From positions 1-31,112 of IMG/VR virus record IMGVR_UViG_3300025695_000064: 31,112 bases of DNA; one strand, 5' to 3'. Numbering within the stretch: position 1 is the first letter of the stretch; each line of letters opens with the position of its first letter. Of the stretch, positions 24,071-31,112 are shown piece after piece. The notes below the pieces were generated by a model. The model was given only the letters and a program-made list of their open reading frames with translations. It was not told where the DNA came from and ran no database searches. A program made the translations under genes and the position numbers. The DNA comes from a virus.

Positions 24071-25675
24071 TTATCTCCTGCCCGAAGGTACGTAATCTAC
24101 ATAAATACCATTAACTGCGAATGGTGCTTTTGAATCATTTGTTTTCAGTCTGAAACTAACTGTGTTACCACTACCTTCGATTGTTTGACGTATCATTGGG
24201 TCGTTTGTCGCGCCAAAGATTGTGACGCCAAAAACAGATAAGCCAAATTCCGCAGGTGACGGAATAGAGTTTAATACATAATCAACAGGCTGTGGAATAA
24301 GAGGGTCTTCATAATCGTAACGTACTCTAAGTGTAGGTTGTACTTCACCTTCGGGAGAAAAAGAAATACGTGCATACTTAATTGTTTTACGTGTGCCAAT
24401 GTCACCAAAGTCTAAGTTCGGTGTACTATATACCGCTTCAATGTTTGCTTCTGCGCCTGCCGGATAGAAGGTATCGCCTGCGTCATGAACATAAACATAG
24501 CCGTCTTTGTCGCCGTGATACTTTCGCTCAACACCCTTATAGTCTAGTGCTGAAATAAAGCTAAGTGCTTGTATACCTAAAGTCTCTGACCACTCAAAAC
24601 CTTGTCCAGTGTAAGTACCGATGATACCTTTTGCAGTATTAAGTGTCTGGTCTGCTTTAGAATAGAAGAGTCTATACTGAGACTTAGAGCGTAATACACC
24701 ACTAGAAATAATATAATCATCTATATTTTGTGCAATAGTACCCACGATTCTTTGTATTTGGCGTGATACTGAGCCTAACTCAACGTCTCCAATTCTTTCT
24801 GTTCCGGCGATAGTACGAATACCATCAGGACTTAAAAACACTAAGTCACCGCCAATCTCTTGAATAGAGTTGCCAGAAAGACAACCTACGTTGTTAGTAA
24901 TTTGTTGTACTTGTAAAGTAGAAGCATCGTTGATGTTAGTAAGAGCGTGTATTGTATTTTCACAAAAAATGTAAAGCGTATTACGGAAAGACTTAATACC
25001 TTTTATTTTATCTGATATACGTATTAAACCTGAACCTGCGCCTTGGAAGTCTCGGTCATCATTTGTTTTAGAATAATAAACAGTGTTAGGCGCATTAATT
25101 TCATCAATAACACAAAGATGTTTGTCGTGATACTCTATGAACTTACCTGCCGCCGGAATTGTTAGTTCTTCATACACAAAAAGACGCGAAGCGCCTGTAC
25201 CGTCTATGTGGAAATGCGCAAGTTTATCTGCGCCTGTTGCAATTGTTAGTGTTCCGTAGGGATTAGTAGCATGGTCGAGCGTAGCGTTTGCTAAAACAAA
25301 CTGTGCTTGTGTTTGATTATTACGCGGTAATTCTGTTTGAGATGATAAGTTTGCTTCTGTTACGCCTGCGTGACCTGTATCATAGTTTATTTGAGTCCAT
25401 GATATGCCATCTTCTGAATAATAAATACCAGTGCCTGAGACAACAACAACACCAAGTGCATAAGGATAAATGCCCCAAATAGAATCAGAGCCTGAAGGAC
25501 GTGTGAAATCGTCTTTACCTAAAAGATGGTAGCCATTTATACGTCTATAGCCACCGTCGGGGTCAACCTCGAAGTTAGTTAACTGAGTTGCAAAACCCGG
25601 CTGACCTAACATTTCTAGTTGATTGAGGTTGGTATTTAAACCACCTTTACAGCTTAAACCAAAAGGCTGAGACAT
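24071..25675 (-). CDS. Tail nozzle / tail tubular protein B-like
   Basis: A 534-residue protein occupying the place of T7 gp12 (nozzle) or P22 gp10. The N-terminus has the common opening GGLNTN followed by NFEVDPDGGYRRINGYH, a Gly-Arg loop that I associate with nozzle proteins of short-tailed phages. The body is beta-rich with repeated blades (LFVYEELTIPAAGKFIEYHDKHLCVI, GIKSFRNTLYIFCENTIHAL, GDLVFLSPDGIRTIAG), fitting a beta-propeller, and the end is a beta-sandwich-like domain. It should form the distal part of the tail through which DNA leaves. It is encoded directly after the adaptor with a one-base TAATG overlap, and just before the fibres. Family assignment is by pattern and gene order. 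Confidence 0.75.
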   Translation of the reverse strand: MSQPFGLSCKGGLNTNLNQLEMLGQPGFATQLTNFEVDPDGGYRRINGYHLLGKDDFTRPSGSDSIWGIYPYALGVVVVSGTGIYYSEDGISWTQINYDTGHAGVTEANLSSQTELPRNNQTQAQFVLANATLDHATNPYGTLTIATGADKLAHFHIDGTGASRLFVYEELTIPAAGKFIEYHDKHLCVIDEINAPNTVYYSKTNDDRDFQGAGSGLIRISDKIKGIKSFRNTLYIFCENTIHALTNINDASTLQVQQITNNVGCLSGNSIQEIGGDLVFLSPDGIRTIAGTERIGDVELGSVSRQIQRIVGTIAQNIDDYIISSGVLRSKSQYRLFYSKADQTLNTAKGIIGTYTGQGFEWSETLGIQALSFISALDYKGVERKYHGDKDGYVYVHDAGDTFYPAGAEANIEAVYSTPNLDFGDIGTRKTIKYARISFSPEGEVQPTLRVRYDYEDPLIPQPVDYVLNSIPSPAEFGLSVFGVTIFGATNDPMIRQTIEGSGNTVSFRLKTNDSKAPFAVNGIYVDYVPSGRR

Positions 25676-26445
25676 TAAACAAACCTCACTCTATCGTCTT
25701 TCATATATGTTGGGCTTGGTTGCATAAGATTAGCTTTCATTAGTTTTAATCCACGCTTGTAATCTTCTAATGCAAATGCTGCCGCTTGAGAATCTTGTTT
25801 GAATTGGTGAATGTAGTAACGCGCTCGTGCAAGTAATACTGGCTTATAAGTAATTGGAATAACACTTTCATCAGAGAAAGAAACCATTTCAGTAGGGAGA
25901 ACATAAGCATAAAAATAAACTTTATACGCTTTATCAGGAATTGGGCTTAAGCCAAACTTGCGGTTATCGGGGCTACGTACTACGCGACGCGGTTCACCAT
26001 ATTGTTGTTCGCTTGCGTCGTCTTCGTTCTCTGAAGAGCGGTAATAATCTTTCCATTCTTCAAGAGTAATAAATCTTAAATTCTTTGAGGTGTATGGCGC
26101 TGATTCGCCGCTAACGCCAATAGTTGTGAGGTAGAAATCATCCCAATCAACATAGCCGTAATCTGTAAGAAGACTATCGCTTGAGGGCTTTAATTCATAC
26201 CAACGCTGTCCTGCAATTGTTTCTATGCTTGTGTTGCCGTAGAACGGGTCTATTTCGCCACTAGATTCTACTGCAAGAAAAGGGAATTGTGGTTCTTCAT
26301 TTACAATGTCGAGGTAGCCGCGGTTAACTGCGTCTTTGACGTGAGCCTGTACACCGACAGCATTATTGAAGTTGGCTGTTGTTAATGATACTTCATTCAT
26401 TTCACGTAGAAGTTCATTAGTTAGTTGTAAGAATGTTGCCGCCAT
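25675..26445 (-). CDS. Tail adaptor / tail tubular protein A-like head completion protein
   Basis: A 256-residue protein. It has an N-terminal helical part (LQLTNELLREMNEV, HVKDAVNRGYLDIVNEEPQFPF) and a beta region with aromatic strands (QRWYELKPSSDS, VDWDDFYL). A middle part has TLEEWKDYYRSSEN and GEPRRVVRSPDNRKFGLSPIPDKAYKVYFYAYVLP. The C-terminus is helical (YKPVLLARARYYIHQFKQD). This pattern, and its place between capsid and nozzle genes, fit the adaptor ring (T7 gp11-like) that closes the portal and holds the tail. It is the first gene after the terminator at 26465-26492, so its expression may depend on read-through or on a promoter I cannot identify. Confidence 0.72.
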   Translation of the reverse strand: MAATFLQLTNELLREMNEVSLTTANFNNAVGVQAHVKDAVNRGYLDIVNEEPQFPFLAVESSGEIDPFYGNTSIETIAGQRWYELKPSSDSLLTDYGYVDWDDFYLTTIGVSGESAPYTSKNLRFITLEEWKDYYRSSENEDDASEQQYGEPRRVVRSPDNRKFGLSPIPDKAYKVYFYAYVLPTEMVSFSDESVIPITYKPVLLARARYYIHQFKQDSQAAAFALEDYKRGLKLMKANLMQPSPTYMKDDRVRFV

Positions 26446-26464
26446 TAATGACCCCTAGTGTGTG

Positions 26465-26492
26465 GAAAATAAAGGAGAGCCGAAGCCCTCCT
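26465..26492 (-). terminator. Intrinsic terminator after the capsid gene, UUCG tetraloop
   Basis: On the minus strand, AGGAGGGC (26485-26492) pairs with GCTCTCCT (26473-26480) around a TTCG loop at 26481-26484, with one G-U pair. The hairpin is followed by TTATTTT. It lies in the 66-base gap between the capsid stop (26512) and the adaptor start (26445), with no other gene in the gap. The position matches that of the T7 terminator after gene 10. Confidence 0.8.
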
Positions 26493-26511
26493 ATATGCTT
26501 GCAGACTATTA

Positions 26512-27495
26512 TTAGTCGATGGTGTAGAATGCACCTACTAATGCTTCTGGGCGTAATACTTTCGCGCCATAAACATGTAGACCACGAACAATGTCACCAA
26601 AGCTGTTAGGGTCACGAACTACTTCAGTAGAAGTAATTGTTTGTGCAGTTGCTACCGCAGACATGTGACCTGCTAACACAAGACCAGTCGCATTAGTTTG
26701 CGCAGGCATGTTGTTAGACTTGTACATGCTGAAGCCACGAAGCTTGCCAGAAGATACTAGACCGTTACGGATAGAACCTTGACCTGCATTGTAGTCAACA
26801 GACAATAACTTAGAGTTAGACTGAGATAACTGCTCATAGAAGTCTGGACCTGCAACAACCCAACGACCTTCTTCTGGAACATTCTCTTCGTCTAATAAAC
26901 GAGCCATACGCGCTAATACGTCTAATGGGTCAGTTTCACCAACACCTAAGTCGATAGAACCTGCACCGTCGTATACGCCTGCAGCTAGTTTAGTAGCAGA
27001 GTCAGCACCTAAAGTGTGGTCTGGAGAAGCAGTAGATAGACCAGCCGCCATTTTAGTTAATACGCCTGAGTCAAACGCATCACGTAAAGAGTAAGCCGCT
27101 GAGCTAGAAGCTACTTCTTTAAAGTTAACGTGAGACATTGAAGTTTCAATATCATCGACGATAAATTTGAAAGCATTCGCAGTATCAACAACAAGAGAAA
27201 TCTCTTGGTCAGTTAGTTTAGTTTGTGTAACATCTTGACCACGCTCATACTGATAAACAGAGATTGTAGGTTCTTTGATGATACGTACACTGTCACCAAA
27301 CGCAGAAATGTCACCTGCATAGTCAGTGTTAGTGATTGCTTCGATTACCGACGCTTTACGGAAGAAGTTTAATACCTTCTTGCTGTATACTGCAGGTAAG
27401 AAGAAAGAGTTAGTTTGACCTGCGACAGAGTTTGCAAAGTTAGCATCTGTATCCGTTGCCGGTTCGAAATATTGGTCAGCTACGTTATTAGCCAT
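26512..27495 (-). CDS. Major capsid protein, HK97 fold
   Basis: A 327-residue protein. The N-terminal region has SFFLPAVYSKKVLNFFRKASVIEAITNTDY, written here in parts: a helix with YSKKVLNFF and then a strand. The FGDSVRIIKEPTISVYQYERG block at about 67-87 is typical of the E-loop and spine region, and QEISLVVDTANAFKFIVDDIE of the following strand and helix. The C-terminal A-domain region has RWVVAGPDFYEQL near 208, GLVSSGKLRGFSMYKSNNMP near 245, and GLHVYGAKVLRPEALVGAF at the end. The length is close to T7 gp10A (345). It should form the icosahedral shell, assembled on the adjacent scaffold. AAAGG lies upstream of the ATG. A terminator follows directly. Confidence 0.88.
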   Translation of the reverse strand: MANNVADQYFEPATDTDANFANSVAGQTNSFFLPAVYSKKVLNFFRKASVIEAITNTDYAGDISAFGDSVRIIKEPTISVYQYERGQDVTQTKLTDQEISLVVDTANAFKFIVDDIETSMSHVNFKEVASSSAAYSLRDAFDSGVLTKMAAGLSTASPDHTLGADSATKLAAGVYDGAGSIDLGVGETDPLDVLARMARLLDEENVPEEGRWVVAGPDFYEQLSQSNSKLLSVDYNAGQGSIRNGLVSSGKLRGFSMYKSNNMPAQTNATGLVLAGHMSAVATAQTITSTEVVRDPNSFGDIVRGLHVYGAKVLRPEALVGAFYTID

Positions 27496-27529
27496 AGTAA
27501 TTTACCTTTTAATTAAATTTAGACAATTG

Positions 27530-28384
27530 TTACCGCACACGACCTTCTTGAATTGCTAAGTCAATGTCTGACTCATACTTTTCAAATTCGTCGATTGATA
27601 GTGCGGCGATTTCCCTTTGAGTCCAAAACTTAGGTTCTTTTGCATCAACACCTGTTGTTTTAGTTGATACAAAGTCTGCTGCATTTTTAGACGTTGTTTG
27701 AGACTTACGCTTCTTAGTTCCACCAATAGCAATGCCTTTTTCCATCTTATAGAAATCAATTGCACGACTAGCTAGGTTTACGTTGTCAGGATTTTTATAA
27801 ATCCAGTTTTGTATTTCTTCTGGTTGTTCTTTAGCCCACTCATGGAAACCTTCATCGCCGCGAATGTCCTCAAAATCTGGGTGACGTTCACGTAATTTAG
27901 TCTCTGCTTCACGTTTAGCAATCATTGCTTCTCGTTCTTCAATCGCTTTAAGCTTTTGTTGAACAGCATTAATTTCTTCTTGTGAACGCATATGAGCTAC
28001 AGTTTCAACAGTCTCGAACAAATCTGGATATTGCTGTCTAAAGTTTTCCAGTTCTTCTGGAGATTTAGGCGGCATATACTGAGGTTCTGCACTTCGAGCT
28101 TTAGCTTGTAGCTCTTGCTCTTTTTGCTTAAACTCAGCAATCTTTTCATCGTAATGTTTCTTCAAGTCGTCGTAACGTTTCTTGTAGTTGGTAGATGCGT
28201 CTGCTTCTTTCTTTTCAGGGGTCGCTTTTTTGCGAGTAGCCTTTGGTCGAGAAGGTTGTTCATCAGCATAAAACAGTGTATCTGCACTTGAAACTTCTTG
28301 GGGAGCATTTTCTTCCTGCCAAGGTTTACGTTCGTTGTACGGATTAGCTGTTACTTCTTGTTGTTCTAATGTTTCGTTAGTCAT
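27530..28384 (-). CDS. Capsid scaffolding protein
   Basis: A 284-residue, charged, helical protein encoded directly before the major capsid protein. The N-terminus is acidic and Gln/Pro-rich. Residues about 45-110 are Lys/Glu-rich with a coiled-coil pattern (YKKRYDDLKKHYDEKIAEFKQ), and about 140-185 is a second coiled coil (NAVQQKLKAIEEREAMIAKREAETK). A Lys/Arg patch (GGTKKRKSQ) and a C-terminal helix-loop-helix with FWTQREIAALSIDEFEKYESD follow. Scaffolds of short-tailed phages guide shell assembly and leave before DNA packaging; the C-terminal helices usually contact coat protein. There is no protease motif, so removal by exit rather than cleavage is likelier. A good AAAGGAATAAG site precedes the ATG. 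Confidence 0.82.
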   Translation of the reverse strand: MTNETLEQQEVTANPYNERKPWQEENAPQEVSSADTLFYADEQPSRPKATRKKATPEKKEADASTNYKKRYDDLKKHYDEKIAEFKQKEQELQAKARSAEPQYMPPKSPEELENFRQQYPDLFETVETVAHMRSQEEINAVQQKLKAIEEREAMIAKREAETKLRERHPDFEDIRGDEGFHEWAKEQPEEIQNWIYKNPDNVNLASRAIDFYKMEKGIAIGGTKKRKSQTTSKNAADFVSTKTTGVDAKEPKFWTQREIAALSIDEFEKYESDIDLAIQEGRVR

Positions 28385-28508
28385 TTCTTATTCCTTTGGG
28401 GCTTGTCTTTCAAGGTAGCTAACACATTGCGCTTTGTATTAGGGTCTTGAATTGATTCAAGGTAGCCGAAGGTTACAGTTTAATAGAGGGCTGACAAGTC
28501 AGGTAGCT
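28385..28508. other. Intergenic region with three AGGTAGC repeats and two palindromes
   Basis: A 124-base gap between the 183-residue gene and the scaffold. AGGTAGC occurs at 28413-28419, 28460-28466 and 28501-28507; the first two are extended to TTCAAGGTAGC. Palindromes CTTGAATTGATTCAAG (28446-28461) and CTGACAAGTCAG (28491-28502) touch two of the repeats. No good sigma70 promoter was found on the minus strand, and there is no open reading frame of note. The only clear element besides the repeats is the scaffold ribosome binding site near 28390. It could hold a regulatory site for capsid genes. Confidence 0.5.
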
Positions 28509-29060
28509 CTATCCCTTTTGGACACTAGGCATACGATTAGCAGCAAGCATAGAGGAATAAACCTCATCTTCTTGTGCGTTGCTTAGTTCCGGTTTCATAG
28601 GCGGCTTAACTTCTCCGCCCATTGCTTTTGGCATACGTGTATCGTACTCACGCTCTGCTTCGTCCATAATGACTTGCAGGGCATCAGCGCCGATAACGTC
28701 TACCGCTTTTTTGGTGAAAACAAATTCACCGTCAGAAAGACGCGCAGGAATCGAATCAGATGTTCCGTCTCCTAGTCCTTCTACTTCACCTGCTCCTGAA
28801 AACTCAGAGGCAGCTAAAACTACTCTATCAAAAAGAACACTAAGCTCATCGTCTTGAGCTAGTTTCTCTTCAATCATATCTATTTCTTCTTCAGATAAAA
28901 TCTCAGACAATACATAATCAACGTGGTCTGCTTCTACTTTCTCATCTGGTTCTTGTGTTTCTAGGACTTCATCTATTTCATCTTCTGGGATATTATCGTA
29001 CGTATCCTCAGGTACACCTTCTACAGGCATTAATAATGTGTCTTTAAATTCATTCTGCAT
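28509..29060 (-). CDS. Virion-associated protein between portal and scaffold, SDGEFV motif
   Basis: A 183-residue strongly acidic protein. The N-terminal 75 residues are Glu/Asp-rich (EDEIDEVLETQEPDEKVEAD, SEEEIDMIEEKL). Residues about 93-130 carry a conserved block I recall from many phage structural proteins: GLGDGTSDSIPARLSDGEFVFTKKAVDVIG, i.e. GDGTSDSIPA followed by LSDGEFV, then a helix. The C-terminal part has AMGGEVKPPMKP, another GGxV motif. It is encoded between the portal-overlapping gene and the scaffold, and the ATG at 29060 lies 11 bases inside the previous gene, so coupling is likely. Its role is unknown; head or connector association is inferred from position. Confidence 0.7.
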   Translation of the reverse strand: MQNEFKDTLLMPVEGVPEDTYDNIPEDEIDEVLETQEPDEKVEADHVDYVLSEILSEEEIDMIEEKLAQDDELSVLFDRVVLAASEFSGAGEVEGLGDGTSDSIPARLSDGEFVFTKKAVDVIGADALQVIMDEAEREYDTRMPKAMGGEVKPPMKPELSNAQEDEVYSSMLAANRMPSVQKG

Positions 29061-29265
29061 TGTTTACGTACTCTTTTAATTTAAGAAGATTATCCACTAA
29101 ACTCACCTTCCCCTGCTTGCGGTACACTTCCAGTTCCGATGTTGCCGTCACCAGTCCCTGTAGCTCCAAGGTTCGGACCTTGTGGAGGTACTCCGTCAGG
29201 GCTTCCCATTGGTCCGGATGGTTGACCAGAGGCTTGAGCTTGTCCGCCAGTTTCTTGTCCAACAT
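29050..29265 (-). CDS. Small protein overprinted on the 3' end of the portal gene
   Basis: A 71-residue helical protein with the layout KPLVNHPDQWEALTEYLHKVRTLELQ, seen as HPDQWEAL then a Leu-rich helix, and a closing helix with VYRKQGKVSLVDNLLKLKEYV. I recall small proteins with the same W-xx-L-xx-YL … QG …LxxL plan encoded after portal genes in other short-tailed phages. It has an ATG at 29265 and overlaps the portal gene by 176 bases in another frame, in the portal's Gly/Gln/Pro-rich tail. It overlaps the next gene by 11 bases. It is probably a virion-assembly or portal-associated factor. Confidence 0.72.
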   Translation of the reverse strand: MLDKKLADKLKPLVNHPDQWEALTEYLHKVRTLELQGLVTATSELEVYRKQGKVSLVDNLLKLKEYVNNAE

Positions 29266-31112
29266 TGTTTTGCATTCCTATAATTTGAGCAGCCATTGCA
29301 GCTTCTTCAGGGTCGTTTAAAATTTCATCAGGGTCTAAGTCTAAGCTATATGCTAGTTCAGAAATCAACTTACTCATCTTAACAAATGGTGCAACCGCAG
29401 GATTCTGAGCTGTTTGCATGAACATTGTTAAGCGTTGGCTTCGTACTTCTTTCTGCATTAGAGAGTTAGTACCCATTGCTTTGATTTCTAAATCGCCATT
29501 TGTTTCTAGCTTGCCTTCGAAGAATTGCATGTTCCACTGGAAATAAGACTGACCAAGAGGACGTAACAAGAAATCATCTAAATTCTTAACCACAGTCTTA
29601 ATGTTTAATGAGGCTGCACCTAAAAGCATTGACATACCTGAAGCGGTTCTTGTCATGCTTTGTACGCCTGTCTGACCATGAGAGTAGCTTGGAATACCTG
29701 TTTGTTCATCAGCTAACTGTCTGAACTTATCGAACATCATCATGTTTTCTTGTGATGTATTCGGGAATTTTAAGCCATGAATACTTTGTCCGGGCATACC
29801 TGCTTGGCGCTTAAAGATTTTACCGGGGTAAATCTCCATGCTTTGACCGCCTGCAAGCATTGTTTCATCCACTTCAAATACAAGTGAACCGCTCATTGCT
29901 AGGTTGTCGATTGCCATACGCGCATGACCATTCATGATTTGTTGGCTGTCATTCATGTTCTCTGCAACACCAATACCAAAGAAGCTATAAGGGTTTCTTT
30001 CGTAAGGAAATGCTTGATACGGAATGCGAGAGGGGGTGAATGGATTGATTACTGCGCGTAACACAAGTCCATTACAGACCCATGCGTTCACCTGCACTTC
30101 ATCTAAATCATCAACATTGTCGGGTAAGTCCATACCTATTTCGCGGCAGTACTCAGCGTCCATCACGCCCCAGTATTCTAGTACTTCAAACTTGCTTGAA
30201 CCAAGGTCTGACATGCGTTGGTCATCTTTTAATTCAAACTCATAATCTTTTTCAACATAGTTCGGACCAAGCATTAAACAGTTGCGTATCTCTTCTTTAT
30301 TGAAGTAAGGCATACGCCCTAATGCTCTTAACTGACTCTTGTTCATCTTGTGGCGGTGAACAATGTATTCGCATTCTTCCATTGTTGTTGCATTCGGGTC
30401 AGGAAAGAAATCCCAAATAGAAACAAACTCAATGCGAGGAACACGTATTTGAATTGGGTTATAGCTACGTGAACCGTCTTCTTCTTTATCCCAATTGTGT
30501 AATGTTTTATTAAAGTTAAATGGACCTTTTACAATACCAGTACCAAACAAAGTAGACTCAAAGATTGCATTACGTAGTTCTGAACCACCATTACTCTCGT
30601 CGATTTGGTCATGGATTAGTTTCTCCATGTTTCGTGCAGCTTGTTTAGCAGGAGAATATTCTGGGATTTGAGGTTCAGGTGAAGTACCTTCCTCAAAATC
30701 TTCAGGGTTTTCTGCAATTAACTTTTCAATGTAGCTGCCTTCGCCGTAAGTTGCTCCGGGCTTCAATACTTTGCCGTCTCCTTCGAACCCTACTTCAAAC
30801 GGATTCTCCGGCTCTGTGGGAGCTTCTTCACCCTCAGGTAGTACGGTAGTAGCATTGCTAGTTTCTATGCCCTGAGAGCCTTCCTTAGAGAGCTTAATGT
30901 ATTCTGCTACACCTTCAGGAATCTCAGTATTAGTAACACCAATTGGAAACTTACCTGTACCAAAGATAACGTCGATTAACTGACCGTAGGCGGCTAATAC
31001 TTTTGTCTTTGTTACTTTAACGAATACACGAGACTTCTCGCTTTCGCGGAACTGTACACTCTTAGGGTAAAGACCACGGAAATTGTGGTAAGCTGTTATC
31101 CAACGCTTCTCA
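29090..31112 (-). CDS. Portal protein (5' end outside the window)
   Basis: The reading frame stays open from the stop at 29090 to the window edge, giving 674 visible residues; the true start lies beyond 31112. A TTG at 30766 is not the start, because the upstream frame continues with portal-like sequence. Features include ITAYHNFRGLYPKSVQF and VFVKVTKTKVLAAYGQLIDVI near the left of the visible part, ESTLFGTGIVKGPF, WDFFPDPNATTMEE, PFTPSRIPYQAFPYERNPYSFFGIG and ADEQTGIPSYSHG…TASGMSMLL. I recognise these from portals of marine short-tailed phages. The twelve-subunit portal sits at one capsid vertex, binds terminase and forms the DNA channel. The last 70 residues are Gly/Gln/Pro/Asn-rich and overlap another gene. 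Terminase should lie upstream, outside the window. Confidence 0.9.
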   Translation of the reverse strand, partial: EKRWITAYHNFRGLYPKSVQFRESEKSRVFVKVTKTKVLAAYGQLIDVIFGTGKFPIGVTNTEIPEGVAEYIKLSKEGSQGIETSNATTVLPEGEEAPTEPENPFEVGFEGDGKVLKPGATYGEGSYIEKLIAENPEDFEEGTSPEPQIPEYSPAKQAARNMEKLIHDQIDESNGGSELRNAIFESTLFGTGIVKGPFNFNKTLHNWDKEEDGSRSYNPIQIRVPRIEFVSIWDFFPDPNATTMEECEYIVHRHKMNKSQLRALGRMPYFNKEEIRNCLMLGPNYVEKDYEFELKDDQRMSDLGSSKFEVLEYWGVMDAEYCREIGMDLPDNVDDLDEVQVNAWVCNGLVLRAVINPFTPSRIPYQAFPYERNPYSFFGIGVAENMNDSQQIMNGHARMAIDNLAMSGSLVFEVDETMLAGGQSMEIYPGKIFKRQAGMPGQSIHGLKFPNTSQENMMMFDKFRQLADEQTGIPSYSHGQTGVQSMTRTASGMSMLLGAASLNIKTVVKNLDDFLLRPLGQSYFQWNMQFFEGKLETNGDLEIKAMGTNSLMQKEVRSQRLTMFMQTAQNPAVAPFVKMSKLISELAYSLDLDPDEILNDPEEAAMAAQIIGMQNNVGQETGGQAQASGQPSGPMGSPDGVPPQGPNLGATGTGDGNIGTGSVPQAGEGEFSG

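Noticed and set aside
28385-28508. A sigma70 promoter before the scaffold gene
   Set aside because: TTGAAT and TAATAC are only 13 bases apart, and TTGTCA has no -10 box at proper distance.
30766-30766. TTG as the portal start
   Set aside because: The frame remains open to the window edge with portal-like sequence (for example VFVKVTKTKVLAAYGQL), so the gene begins outside the window.

Overview
The window is a block of a short-tailed (podovirus-type) tailed-phage genome, AT-rich, most like phages of marine bacteria. I judge this from the portal, scaffold, capsid, adaptor, nozzle and fibre gene order, the absence of a tape measure and tail tube, the family resemblances of the fibres and small virion proteins, and ThyX next to a class I ribonucleotide reductase. 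I recall a similar gene set in phages such as HMO-2011 of SAR116 and some roseophages, but I could not compare them, so host and genus are inferences.

Layout. Bases 1-1341 (+ strand) hold the end of a nucleotide-metabolism operon: the C-terminus of a ThyX-like thymidylate synthase, the ribonucleotide reductase small subunit nrdB, and a coupled 73-residue unknown protein. A hairpin at 1355-1394 separates it from the convergent late block. Everything from 1394 to 31112 is on the minus strand and is best read right to left: portal (5' end beyond the window), an overprinted 71-residue gene, a 183-residue virion-associated protein, scaffold, major capsid protein, a UUCG-loop terminator, tail adaptor, tail nozzle, then about 8 kb of fibres and adhesins. 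These are a repeat-built fibre, a small beta protein, a fibre with an S74 self-cleaving chaperone, a third fibre, two short accessory fibre proteins and a LamG-type adhesin, followed by a possible fibre-assembly protein.

The first lysis group lies at 15485-16440: a two-helix membrane protein, a sigma70-like promoter, an XhlA-like protein and a GTA-type holin. Next come a small beta protein and four probable ejection proteins: 998 residues with 22-residue repeats, 348 residues with a hydrophobic N-terminus, 191 residues, and 513 residues. A 2071-residue multidomain protein follows, with two LysM modules and a probable ADP-ribosyltransferase-like module. The block ends with a T4-type lysozyme and four very small, mostly basic proteins.

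How the genes work together. ThyX and NrdB supply DNA precursors. Portal, scaffold and capsid protein build the head; adaptor and nozzle close it; the fibres bind the host. The large proteins at 2742-15126 are probably packaged and ejected with the DNA. Holin and lysozyme release progeny. Genes are packed tightly, with recurring TAATG stop-start junctions. No gene-free stretch exceeds 300 bases; the longest are 28385-28508 and 16141-16251, both described. I saw no tRNA, insertion sequence, CRISPR array, integrase or terminase gene in the window.
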